The position numbers and the translations under genes were made by a program. Shown here one piece after another: positions 50,075-58,787 of a DNA stretch of 64,000 nt (position 1 is the stretch's first letter; each line of letters opens with the position of its first letter). Origin of the DNA: Saprospiraceae bacterium (lineage in GTDB: Bacteria > Bacteroidota > Bacteroidia > Chitinophagales > Saprospiraceae); the NCBI GenBank assembly GCA_016715965.1, contig JADJXG010000001.1, positions 3,353,501 to 3,417,500 on the forward strand, in the 5' to 3' direction. Below the pieces are notes generated by a model. The model worked only from the letters and a program-made list of their open reading frames with translations, ran no database searches and was not told where the DNA came from.

Positions 50075-52338
50075 CCTCTGGACAGAACTGTGCGTTTAGA
50101 TTGAATAAAAGATCCTTGAGCCGGAAGTTTCAAAAAATTTCTATATTCAAATAGTAAACTGGTACTAAAATCAATTATTTCAAAACCGGCAGCTTCCATG
50201 CACCTTCTAAAATGCCATTGCCATTCGAGTTGTTGAATTGAACCAACTTGAGGATTAAAAAGACCGTCAACAATCCATATTTTCTTCAATGTGCCTTTGA
50301 AAAGAAAGATCTCGGTCAACTGATCCAATGCACTGGAATCATCCAGAGTAATCTGATTCCAATCAGAATCTGACCATTGAAGTATCAAAGATTCTATATG
50401 TTTGGGTAGAAAAGATATGCAGTGTTCAGAAGAGTTGACAAATATTTTAAATTGAGGAAAATTGTTGTAAATAAATGAAGCAAATGAATGTAATACCTCA
50501 AAACTGTCAGAACCAAAATCACGTATTAAAACAGACTTAATAATTAATGGAGGGGATTGACTTAATGCGATTTGGAAACTACTTGTGTCTGAATAACCTT
50601 CAAATAGATTGATAAAATGATGGCATGATTTTAAAAATCTAGGTAGGTATTCATTTTGTAACTGATCGTTTAAATTCCAAACCTCATCCCAAATTTTATC
50701 AAAATCTGCTGGATAAAATTCCGGATGCAAACTCTCAAGGATTATTACCGGAAATACCATTGCAAGCGAATCCAATCTTTGATAATAATCGCTTAGTGAA
50801 AAGTGATGTCCCATGTTATTACCAATGGAGCTGTGCAATTCCTTACACTGCTTTTCCATTTCTATCAAGTTCAGATATTGTTCCTTTTCATACACAGAAT
50901 GTAAATATTTCTGTATCTTACTTTTCCATACCAATAATGAATCAATGCAATTTGCAATTTGGTCATCCCCGGTGATGGATGGTGAATTTTTTGCCCCTTC
51001 AAACTGTTGATTGATGTAAAAATATTCTAAAGCATCTGACCATTGATCGGGAGGAATGGCCTTGAACCATAAAAGCAACTCCTTCTGTGAGGGGCTAAAT
51101 GTATAAGTGAGTCTTTCCCACTCAAAATACTTTTCAAATTCAACATTTTGTTCCAAAATATCATAAACCAATCCCATTAACCTTTGCGCCAAAGAAATTT
51201 GACTGGAAAAATTTGAAACTTTATATTCGGGAACATGGATTAGTATTTTGGAGTTTTCCAAATCTTTATACCATACCTCAAATTGCTCTTTCAATGTATT
51301 TACACATTTTAGAAAAACTGAAGGTGTTTCATGGAAGTCAATCATTCTTTCAAATTCAAATGGCAAAGTATCTTCAATGGCTTTTTCCAATTCTACCTCC
51401 CACTCCAATTTGGAATAAGCCATTGAATTTGAAGAAATAATTCTTTCTTTTCCCAAATCAATTAAAAATGAAATCAAATTTTCAACTGCAAGTTGTTTCT
51501 CAATTGTATTATTGACAGGATTTTCAGTACTCAAATTTTGTAATTCCCACCCTGCTATTAATTGAGTTTTGATTTTCCTTAGTCGCCCGTAAACTTGATC
51601 TGCCAGTTCCGTTTGGATCATTTTAAACTCACTCAAAAGTACCTTTCCACGGGCATACCAATTTTGAAGAAAATGAGAAAAATAAGACCAAGCCTCGTCC
51701 ACCAAAAACAACTCAAAGTTGACCTGATTCAAATTTTTCAAGGGATGATTTTCACGGAGTTGACCAAGAGCGTTGGCTGACAAATCATCGATGTTTCTTT
51801 TCAAAAAATAAATTTCTTCAGAACTTAGTTTGCTGGGAAAGTTGACCAGAAAATGGAAATTCTCCTTAGGGAGTCTTATGTATTTATTCAATAATAGCAG
51901 CAAAGAATCCTTGTTGGTTCCTTCGGGATAATAACATTGACTGATTGATCTCAATAGTAAATTTGCATGATCAACAAACTCTATTGTAGTACGCTTGAAT
52001 GTATTGATATTTAAACTACCAGAAACGCTAACTGGCTTAAATCCCGCCAATTCTTTCTCAATTTCTGACCTGGAATGATGAAAACGTAAAAACAATGGAC
52101 TCAAATTAAAGATATCCATAAACTCCTGAATGTCATTTAGTTGATTCAAATTATTCACAAGGACAAGTGTTTTTCTCTTTGTGATGAGATTCCTTAATAA
52201 TTTATTGTGCATCCAAGTTTTATAGGCATTGGAAGTGGTAGGTCTGATGTGAATATTGGTCTCTGTCTCTGAGATCAACATGGATTGAGCGACATCATCA
52301 GGCATTGGATATAAATAGGAAAAGACCTCCTGGACCAT
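50071..52338 (-). CDS. Degenerate superfamily 1 helicase-like protein, probably ATPase-dead
   Basis: A 755-residue intact frame with no named family that I recognise. Its N-terminus follows the layout of Upf1/DUF4011-type SF1 helicases: PMPDDVAQSMLISETE as the Q-motif region, PTTSNAYKTW where GPPGTGKT belongs, and KTLVLVNNLNQLNDI plus LFLRFHHSRSE where motif Ia lies. Near residue 540, FPVIILESLHPEFYPADFDK followed by IWDEVW matches the motif II region, with DEVW for DEAS. The P-loop glycines are lost although KT remains, and the later ATPase motifs are not visible. The C-terminal LEWQWHFRRCMEAAGFEIID resembles the nuclease-like tail of such helicases. It probably has a structural or DNA-binding role with the nuclease-like neighbour. 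Confidence 0.62.
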   Translation of the reverse strand: MVQEVFSYLYPMPDDVAQSMLISETETNIHIRPTTSNAYKTWMHNKLLRNLITKRKTLVLVNNLNQLNDIQEFMDIFNLSPLFLRFHHSRSEIEKELAGFKPVSVSGSLNINTFKRTTIEFVDHANLLLRSISQCYYPEGTNKDSLLLLLNKYIRLPKENFHFLVNFPSKLSSEEIYFLKRNIDDLSANALGQLRENHPLKNLNQVNFELFLVDEAWSYFSHFLQNWYARGKVLLSEFKMIQTELADQVYGRLRKIKTQLIAGWELQNLSTENPVNNTIEKQLAVENLISFLIDLGKERIISSNSMAYSKLEWEVELEKAIEDTLPFEFERMIDFHETPSVFLKCVNTLKEQFEVWYKDLENSKILIHVPEYKVSNFSSQISLAQRLMGLVYDILEQNVEFEKYFEWERLTYTFSPSQKELLLWFKAIPPDQWSDALEYFYINQQFEGAKNSPSITGDDQIANCIDSLLVWKSKIQKYLHSVYEKEQYLNLIEMEKQCKELHSSIGNNMGHHFSLSDYYQRLDSLAMVFPVIILESLHPEFYPADFDKIWDEVWNLNDQLQNEYLPRFLKSCHHFINLFEGYSDTSSFQIALSQSPPLIIKSVLIRDFGSDSFEVLHSFASFIYNNFPQFKIFVNSSEHCISFLPKHIESLILQWSDSDWNQITLDDSSALDQLTEIFLFKGTLKKIWIVDGLFNPQVGSIQQLEWQWHFRRCMEAAGFEIIDFSTSLLFEYRNFLKLPAQGSFIQSKRTVLSRG

Positions 52339-52451
52339 TTTGAGTAATTATCAAACAGGGGTAAATATATATAAACTAATTTAATACGTTGCTAAAATTA
52401 TAATAGATTCAATTCAAAATGAAATCTAACTTATTGAATTTATTCCACTTA

Positions 52452-53798
52452 TTAGCGATCAAAGGATAATCTTTGGGCCGATGAACGGTCAGAAATTTTA
52501 TGCCCATCATATATCATATGCCCGTTGACCCAGGTACTGCAAATTTTGCCGGTCAATAATTTTCCTTCAAGTGGAGACCATTTGCATTTATAAAAGAGTT
52601 CTTCCTTACGCACCAAAGTTTGAGAATTCAAATCCAATAATATAAAATCAGCAAAATAACCCTCCCTAATAAACCCCCTTTCCTTAATCTGGAAGCACTG
52701 CGCAGGAGCATGAGCCATTTTTTGTACAATGAATGGGAGGTCCCAATTCTCTTCTTTGGCCATGGTTAGCATTAACAAAAGCGGGTGTTGAATTAATGGA
52801 AGTCCGGCAGGAGCTTCCAAATAAGTCTGCATTTTTTCATCGTAAGTATGAGGCGCATGGTCAGTCGCAACAACATCCAAAACCCCCTCTTTCAATGCCT
52901 TCCTTAAAGCAATTCTATCAGAACGCTTCTTAATTGCTGGATTGCATTTGATCAGATTTCCCAGTGCCGCATAATCACCCTCATCAAAAAACATGTGATG
53001 CACGCAGACTTCAGAAGTGATTCTTTTTTGATCCAGTGGTATTTCTGAACGAAAAAGATCAAGCTCCTCTTCTGTCGAAATATGCAGAATATGAAGTCTG
53101 GTATTGTGCTTTTTAGCCAATTCTACCGCAAAATTGGAAGAATTAAAACAAGCTTCCCTACTTCTGATGCTTGGGTGTTCAAAAATTGGCAGCTGTTGTC
53201 CATATCGCTCCTTGAATTTAATGGCATTGTCTCTAATTATTTTTTCATCTTCACAATGGGTCGCTATTAAAGCATTGGCGTTGGCAAAAATTCTTTCCAA
53301 TACCAAGGGATCGTCTACTAACATGCCTCCGGTAGAAGAACCCATGAAAATTTTAATTCCACAAGTTTGGTTGTAATCGATTGACATGATTTCATCATAA
53401 TTTTCTAGAGAAACACCCATAAAAAACGAATAATTTACCGCTGAACTTTTGGATGCAATGGCATATTTCTCTTCTAAGAGTTCTTTGGTAAGGGTATTCG
53501 GCTTTGTGTTTGGCATTTCCATAAAACTCGTGACCCCACCAGCTGCCGCTGCCCTCGATTCGTGGAATATATCCGCCTTATTTGTCAATCCTGGTTCTCT
53601 GAAATGAACTTGATCATCAATGCATCCTGGCAGTAAAAATAGTTGGTTGCCTTCCGCTATGACGGCATGTGGGTCGGATAAATCTCTGCCAATTCTATAG
53701 AACCTATCACCTTTGATGTGTACATCCCCATCAAAGACACGACCTTCGTTAACAATCTGCACATTTTTGACAATCGTATTTATTTGCATATATTTCAT
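52452..53798 (-). CDS. pyrC: Dihydroorotase
   Basis: A 448-residue amidohydrolase that closes carbamoyl aspartate to dihydroorotate in pyrimidine synthesis. Metal-site motifs are present: GCIDDQVHFREPGLTNKADI (HxR), the Lys of GIKIFMGSSTGGMLVDD, ATHCED, LHILHISTEEEL and VVATDHAPHTYDE. All catalytic residues appear intact, so it should be active. The ATG at 53798 is used, with 53789 also possible; a longer frame from 53852 would overlap purK. It is divergent from purK, the starts being only 32 bases apart. Confidence 0.9.
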   Translation of the reverse strand: MKYMQINTIVKNVQIVNEGRVFDGDVHIKGDRFYRIGRDLSDPHAVIAEGNQLFLLPGCIDDQVHFREPGLTNKADIFHESRAAAAGGVTSFMEMPNTKPNTLTKELLEEKYAIASKSSAVNYSFFMGVSLENYDEIMSIDYNQTCGIKIFMGSSTGGMLVDDPLVLERIFANANALIATHCEDEKIIRDNAIKFKERYGQQLPIFEHPSIRSREACFNSSNFAVELAKKHNTRLHILHISTEEELDLFRSEIPLDQKRITSEVCVHHMFFDEGDYAALGNLIKCNPAIKKRSDRIALRKALKEGVLDVVATDHAPHTYDEKMQTYLEAPAGLPLIQHPLLLMLTMAKEENWDLPFIVQKMAHAPAQCFQIKERGFIREGYFADFILLDLNSQTLVRKEELFYKCKWSPLEGKLLTGKICSTWVNGHMIYDGHKISDRSSAQRLSFDR

Positions 53799-53830
53799 GT
53801 AAATTTTGAATCTTTGCCCAATATCTGGAT

Positions 53831-54982
53831 ATGGCTTTTGTACCTTCAACATTAAAAATTGGAATTCTAGGTGCTGGACAACTTGGCAAAATGCTTGCGC
53901 AAGAAGCTTCCAAACTTGATATCGAACTCCATTTCCTCGACAAAAGTAAAGATTATCCAGCTGGTAAAATTACCCGATTTTTCACTGAGGGAGATTTTAC
54001 TGATTACGCCGATGTATTAAATTTCGGCCGCCATTTAAACACCATTGGTATTGAAATTGAAAATGTAAATCTGCAGGCTTTACATGAATTGAAAAGCATA
54101 GGAAAGAAAGTGATCCCGGATCCAGGAATTCTAGAGATAATTCAGGACAAAGGTCTGCAGAAGATTTTTTTTAAGAAACACCAAATACCAACTGCTCCGT
54201 TTACATTATATGACCAAATTGAATCCATTCTTCAAGATATCGAACTAGGCAAACTAAAATACCCATTCGTTCAAAAGAGCCGAAAAGGAGGATATGATGG
54301 AAAAGGTGTATCAATTATTAGGTCAGAAAATGACTTGGACAAATTACTGGTTGGCCCAACCGTGGTAGAGCAAATGGCCAACATCGAAAAAGAACTTAGT
54401 GTTATCTGTATCAATGGACAAAAAAATGAAAGATTGGCTTATCCTGTTGTTGAAATGGATTTTCATCCGGAAGCCAATTTGGTGGAATATTTACTTTCTC
54501 CCGCGCAGATTGAAACCAATCTTTCTGCCCAAGCCCAATCAATTGCATTAAGAATTTCCGAATTACTCCAAATTGAAGGTCTTTTGGCAGTAGAGATGTT
54601 CCAAAATAAAGACGGCAGTATTTGGGTAAATGAATTGGCTCCCCGACCTCACAATAGTGGTCATCATACCCTGGATGATGGATCATGTTCTCAATTTGCA
54701 AATCAAATTCGCGTTTTGGCAAACTTGCCTTTGGGTACAGTAATGCCTGATCGCTTTGCCATTTTAATCAATTTGATTGGTAGTGAAGGGTTTTACGGTC
54801 CCGTCAAATATCTGGGCATTGAAGAATGCAGCACTCTGCCAGGAATTCACATTCATCTTTACGGCAAATCAGAAACAAAGCCCAATCGCAAGATGGGGCA
54901 TGTTTGTATTACGGATATTGATCTTGAAAAATGCAAAGAAAAGGCTAACTTCGTGCGTCAAACTATAATAGTAACATCATAA
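53831..54982 (+). CDS. purK: N5-carboxyaminoimidazole ribonucleotide synthase
   Basis: A 383-residue ATP-grasp enzyme that carboxylates AIR with bicarbonate and ATP in purine synthesis. Seen: KIGILGAGQLGKMLAQEASK, PFVQKSRKGGYDGKGVSIIR (ATP loop), VVEQMANIEKELSVIC, and the substrate end VNELAPRPHNSGHHTLDDGS. purE follows after 8 bases. Confidence 0.96.
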   Translation: MAFVPSTLKIGILGAGQLGKMLAQEASKLDIELHFLDKSKDYPAGKITRFFTEGDFTDYADVLNFGRHLNTIGIEIENVNLQALHELKSIGKKVIPDPGILEIIQDKGLQKIFFKKHQIPTAPFTLYDQIESILQDIELGKLKYPFVQKSRKGGYDGKGVSIIRSENDLDKLLVGPTVVEQMANIEKELSVICINGQKNERLAYPVVEMDFHPEANLVEYLLSPAQIETNLSAQAQSIALRISELLQIEGLLAVEMFQNKDGSIWVNELAPRPHNSGHHTLDDGSCSQFANQIRVLANLPLGTVMPDRFAILINLIGSEGFYGPVKYLGIEECSTLPGIHIHLYGKSETKPNRKMGHVCITDIDLEKCKEKANFVRQTIIVTS

Positions 54983-54990
54983 TTTAATTT

Positions 54991-55479
54991 ATGAAAGTTG
55001 GAATAATAATGGGTTCTGATTCTGATTTACCCATCATGAATCAAGCAGTTGAGATATTATCTGATTTTGGAGTTGATTTTGAACTGAGAATCGTTTCAGC
55101 TCATCGCACTCCAGAACATATGATGACTTATGCCTCTCAAGCCAAATCCTTAGGTCTTCATTTGATCATAGCAGGAGCAGGCGGAGCGGCTCACTTGCCA
55201 GGAATGGTCGCTTCTATCACTACCCTCCCTGTAATTGGTGTTCCAATCAAATCCTCCAACTCACTGGATGGCTGGGACTCTATCCTATCGATTCTGCAAA
55301 TGCCCAATGGAGTACCCGTCGCAACAGTGGCTTTGAATGCAGCAAAAAATGCTGGCTTGCTTGCAGTTCAAATCTTAGCTCTTCAATCAAATGAACTCCA
55401 GGCAAAACTTGTCCAATACAAGCTAAGAATGAAAGATGATGTTTTACAAAAGGATCAAAAATTAAAAAATAAAGAATAA
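54991..55479 (+). CDS. purE: N5-carboxyaminoimidazole ribonucleotide mutase
   Basis: A 162-residue class I PurE that moves the carboxyl group from N5-CAIR to C4, the step after PurK. It has the MGSDSDLPIMNQAVEILSDF substrate loop, the catalytic H38 in SAHRTPEHM, AGAGGAAHLPGMVASITTLP and GVPVATVALNAAKNAGLLA. Its pairing with purK supports the class I assignment. Confidence 0.96.
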   Translation: MKVGIIMGSDSDLPIMNQAVEILSDFGVDFELRIVSAHRTPEHMMTYASQAKSLGLHLIIAGAGGAAHLPGMVASITTLPVIGVPIKSSNSLDGWDSILSILQMPNGVPVATVALNAAKNAGLLAVQILALQSNELQAKLVQYKLRMKDDVLQKDQKLKNKE

Positions 55480-55520
55480 AACTTCCTAATTAATAGAGTT
55501 AATGTAGTTGCTGTTATAGT

Positions 55521-56375
55521 ATGGAGGAATTCTGGAATTTCAAATTATTTGTCAGTGGAGAGAACAACATAACAGTTGGAGTTGTAGTCACTTTTATTGC
55601 ATCTCTTATCCTTTTAATATTTATCACGACCAGATTAAAAAAGTTTTTGGTAACCCGGATTTTTGTCAAATACAATATGGATCAGGGAACCAGTCAGGCT
55701 ATGGCCTCAATTATTCAGTACTTGGTCGTCATTCTTGGAACCGTCATTATTGTCCACAATTCTGGTATCAATCTAACGGCATTGGGTTTACTGGCAGGAG
55801 CTTTAGGGATCGGTGTGGGATTCGGATTGCAAAACATAGCAAGCAATTTTATCAGCGGAGTAATTATTTTATTTGAAAGGCCCATTAAAGTGGGTGACAG
55901 AATCGAAGTGGGTAATGTTGTAGGAAATATAATTAAAATTTCAGCAAGAGCTACCACAGTAATTACCAATGACAACATTGCGATCATCGTACCTAATTCC
56001 GAATTCGTCAATGGCAAAGTTATCAACTGGAGCCTTAACAACCGTATCGTTCGTTTTAATTTTATGGTAATGGTTTCGTATAAAGAAGATCCTGCCAAAA
56101 TAAAAAAATTATTGCTTGAGGTAGCTTCTCAAAATGAAGGCGTCCTCCGGGATCCTCCTCCAGATGTACTTTTTGATTCTTTTCTGGAAAACAATCTGCA
56201 ATTTAATCTAAGGGTTTGGAGCACAAAATACAGCGATACCCCGAAAGTGCTGCAAAGCCAATTGTACTATTCCATTTATGAGAAATTTGCTGAAGAGGCT
56301 GTATCCATTTCATACCCTCAAAGAGAAATACACATTGTATCGAAGAATCCTTTAAGCAGCTCCATTCCATATTAA
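55521..56375 (+). CDS. MscS-family small-conductance mechanosensitive channel
   Basis: A 284-residue channel protein. Three membrane helices lie near residues 18-38, 62-82 and 86-115. The pore helix has GLLAGALGIGVGFGLQNIAS, then NFISGVIILFERPIKVGDRI, and the cytoplasmic beta domain includes TTVITNDNIAIIVPNSEFVN. It should open under membrane tension to release solutes. Its stop overlaps the stop of the opposite gene in a TTAA palindrome. Confidence 0.92.
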   Translation: MEEFWNFKLFVSGENNITVGVVVTFIASLILLIFITTRLKKFLVTRIFVKYNMDQGTSQAMASIIQYLVVILGTVIIVHNSGINLTALGLLAGALGIGVGFGLQNIASNFISGVIILFERPIKVGDRIEVGNVVGNIIKISARATTVITNDNIAIIVPNSEFVNGKVINWSLNNRIVRFNFMVMVSYKEDPAKIKKLLLEVASQNEGVLRDPPPDVLFDSFLENNLQFNLRVWSTKYSDTPKVLQSQLYYSIYEKFAEEAVSISYPQREIHIVSKNPLSSSIPY

Positions 56376-57226
56376 AAGATTGTCTTAAAAACATCTCGAA
56401 TCATTCTATCCACCACAGCTTCTGGGTCTTTCGAAAATTGATTCGTAATTCTATTTGCCAAAATTGCATTTATTGAAAGACAATGATGACCCAACAAGCG
56501 CCCAAGTGCATATAATCCTGAAGTTTCCATTTCAAAATTGCTAATTCTTGTACCATCGGAATGTCGCAATGCCCCGATGATGGTCAAAAGCATAGGATAT
56601 TTCAATGGAATGTGACTTATTCTTCCCTGAGGACCATAAAAACCTGGTGCAGTCAAAGTTAAGCCTGTGTTATAACTTATTTCCTTTTTAAATTTACCCA
56701 ACAAATTTTCATCAGATCTTACGAAATACGGAGATAAATCCAAATTGGCCGATTTAAAAGCTCGATCCCAGGACTTTGATTCTACCATAAAATCCATCTT
56801 GTAAAAATTGTGCAATGAGTCAAGCCCCAAGGCTGAATCACTTACCAGAGTTGTTCCCACCGCAATATCAGGTTGTATTGCACCTGAAGTTCCTAATCTG
56901 ATTATGGTGGCTCGTAAAGGCTCTGGTTTTCGTTCAAAGCTATTTATGTCCAAATTCCAAAGGACATCCATTTCATTCAACACGATATCCATGTTATCAG
57001 TACCAATACCAGTCGAAATCACAGAGACTCTGGTAGATCCCACCCAACCGGTATGTGTTACAAATTCTCTGGATGTTTTCTTTAATTCTATCACATCAAA
57101 ATGCTGACTAATACTGGCTACCCGTGAAGGATCACCAACCGTAAAAACAAAAGTAGCCAACTCATCCGGTGATAGCTTTAAATGGTAAATTGAACCATCC
57201 TTGTTAAAAATCCATTGAGTATCCAT
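56372..57226 (-). CDS. Nucleoside phosphorylase family protein (uridine-phosphorylase-like)
   Basis: A 284-residue PNP_UDP_1 family enzyme that splits nucleosides with phosphate. Seen: FVFTVGDPSRVASISQHFDV, FVTHTGWVGSTRVSVISTGI and GTDNMDIVLNEMDVLW near the N-terminus, IIRLGTSGAIQPDIAVGTTL near residue 107, and FEMETSGLYALGRLLGHHCL near 230 with the family's EMET substrate block. The general plan is closest to uridine phosphorylase, but specificity is not certain. The start is ATG at 57226. It is tail-to-tail with mscS, sharing bases 56372-56375. Confidence 0.85.
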   Translation of the reverse strand: MDTQWIFNKDGSIYHLKLSPDELATFVFTVGDPSRVASISQHFDVIELKKTSREFVTHTGWVGSTRVSVISTGIGTDNMDIVLNEMDVLWNLDINSFERKPEPLRATIIRLGTSGAIQPDIAVGTTLVSDSALGLDSLHNFYKMDFMVESKSWDRAFKSANLDLSPYFVRSDENLLGKFKKEISYNTGLTLTAPGFYGPQGRISHIPLKYPMLLTIIGALRHSDGTRISNFEMETSGLYALGRLLGHHCLSINAILANRITNQFSKDPEAVVDRMIRDVFKTIF

Positions 57227-57696
57227 CCTATAAAGATAAGTTGAACATGAAAAACAAAATTTACAATCTGCACGCTAACTCCACCCGCTAAAAAAAAATT
57301 GAATGGTATAAATTCTTTAAAAACTACACTATGCGAATTTAGAACAAAAAAATTTACTCCAAAGAGTCCGATACCTTTGCTAAGCTGCCTGAAAGCTATG
57401 AAACTTTGTTTTCTAGAAAAGCGTAATTGTAAAGAACCCTGGAAATAATAAACAAAGTTTTGACATTAGAAGATTACCGAAAATTGATTCTTGAGGAATA
57501 CAGCCTTTCAAAAAAAAAAGTCATCATTGCAAATAAGAAAATATTGATTGGATCCACTTTGGATTTTGGTAACCCAAACAAAGGAACAACTATGTATCAG
57601 TAATACTTATAAATCTGCTTAAATGCAGATAATTAATCAATATGTCCTATTCTAGATAAATAAGTTCTTAAGATAAACTCTAATGAAAGTCCTATA
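57227..57696. other. 470-base region with no confirmed gene; possible gene remnants
   Basis: No complete gene is seen. Two short plus-strand stretches look coding-like: 57343-57426 (27 codons, IYSKESDTFAKLPESYETLF) and 57433-57603 (56 codons, LEDYRKLILEEYSLSKKKVI ... IGSTLDFGNPNKG). They are in different frames and lack a good ATG, so they may be remnants of a decayed gene or chance. The rest is AT-rich. Confidence 0.3.
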
Positions 57697-58530
57697 TCAT
57701 CTGCTCCACTCTGCGATGGACTCATTGTTCATTTTAATATAGTTGTCATCACCCGCAGCAGTAGCCATTTCTAAAGACCTTTTGGCTATTTGGATGGCCT
57801 CAGCCCTTCTTTCTAACCTCGCCAAAATCAAGGATTCCAATCTCAATTTCCAATACTGTGGTTCCGCCGCATTGGACTTTTGAATCCAGGCCAATGCAAT
57901 ATTTAAGTCTTTTCCGGCATCAAAATAATACCTGGCAGCAGCGTAATAATCATTTGGAGATGGACCTGCCAATACTTTATCAATCGTCTGTAATACTTTG
58001 GAATCAATGTCTGTTTTAATTTTTACCGACACCATGGTATTTTCCCAAGTGATTACGAGGTTTATGGCATCATTGCGAATGTCGTTAAAATCAATGGTAA
58101 ATGTTTCAACGGTTGTGGTCAACAGTTCTGGAATGGCTGAAATTTTTAAAGCTTCCTTGGTTACATCATAATTACGAGGTACGCCAGACAGATCCCAATC
58201 AGAATAAAAAACAATATCCCAGGAAGCCTCACCTGGTATGCTATAAAGGGCATAAGTTCCCTTGGCCAATGGCTTTCCTTCAATTGAAACATCATCTGTA
58301 AAGGTAATTTTGGTCGCTTTATTTGCACCAGTTCTCCACATTTTACCAAATGGAACCAAATCGCCGAAAACAACCCGATTTTTCATACTAGGCCTGGAAT
58401 ATTCCAAGGAAATTGAGCCCAATCCGAACTTTTGTTCAAGTTTAGCCAATGGACTGGCAGATGGAGTTTGGATCTGAGCATTCAAGTCAATGGTCAGGCA
58501 AAATACAATTAAATATAATACTTTTTTCAT
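57697..58530 (-). CDS. DUF2911 domain exported protein
   Basis: A 277-residue protein with a signal peptide (MKKVLYLIVFCLTIDLNAQ) and a DUF2911 domain: SPLAKLEQKFGLGSISLEYS, RPSMKNRVVFGDLVPFGKMW, RTGANKATKITFTDDVSIEG, KGTYALYSIPGEASWDIVFY. The final 90 or so residues are helical and resemble two TPR-like hairpins. DUF2911 proteins are common in Bacteroidota and have no assigned function. It is a single gene; the upstream region contains the palindrome cluster at 58620-58659. Confidence 0.87.
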   Translation of the reverse strand: MKKVLYLIVFCLTIDLNAQIQTPSASPLAKLEQKFGLGSISLEYSRPSMKNRVVFGDLVPFGKMWRTGANKATKITFTDDVSIEGKPLAKGTYALYSIPGEASWDIVFYSDWDLSGVPRNYDVTKEALKISAIPELLTTTVETFTIDFNDIRNDAINLVITWENTMVSVKIKTDIDSKVLQTIDKVLAGPSPNDYYAAARYYFDAGKDLNIALAWIQKSNAAEPQYWKLRLESLILARLERRAEAIQIAKRSLEMATAAGDDNYIKMNNESIAEWSR

Positions 58531-58619
58531 AAGAAGGAAATTTACAAGTTTAAGATAGTCAATATTTTAGACATAAACTATTAAAAAGACAAATTGTTTA
58601 GTGAAAAATATATTACAAT

Positions 58620-58659
58620 TTTTGATAATATGTATTATCTTTGTATACAGTTATCAAAA
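58620..58659. promoter_or_regulatory. Nested palindromes and -7 element, operator-like
   Basis: Two perfect dyads lie together: TTTTGATAA (58620-58628) with TTATCAAAA (58651-58659), and inside it GATAATA-TG-TATTATC (58624-58639). The second overlaps TATCTTTG (58636-58643), an exact TAnnTTTG match on the plus strand. This layout suggests a repressor-controlled promoter or a structured RNA. No regulator gene is adjacent. Confidence 0.45.
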
Positions 58660-58668
58660 TTTGAAATT

Positions 58669-58749
58669 ATGATTATTGCCTCCATTTGTACGGTGTGTTT
58701 TATTTGTTCTTGGTTTTTGGTACAGCTTAGGACGTCTGAGCAAGAATAG
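58669..58749 (+). CDS. Possible 26-aa hydrophobic peptide ORF
   Basis: An ATG frame follows the -7 element at 58636-58643 by about 26 bases and encodes MIIASICTVCFICSWFLVQL and six more residues. A weak AATCC/GGATT stem follows. It could be a small membrane peptide or chance within a short noncoding RNA. I see no homologue. Confidence 0.25.
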   Translation: MIIASICTVCFICSWFLVQLRTSEQE

Positions 58750-58787
58750 TAGACGCAATCTATATGGCTGAATCCTTAGTGGATTAT

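Noticed and set aside
53798..53852. Longer pyrC start at 53852
   Set aside because: It would overlap the purK coding start by 22 bases and adds residues not seen in dihydroorotases.
57227..57696. tRNA or other structured RNA gene
   Set aside because: No cloverleaf or TψC-like GTTCRA box pattern could be found; only AT-rich sequence and two short open stretches.
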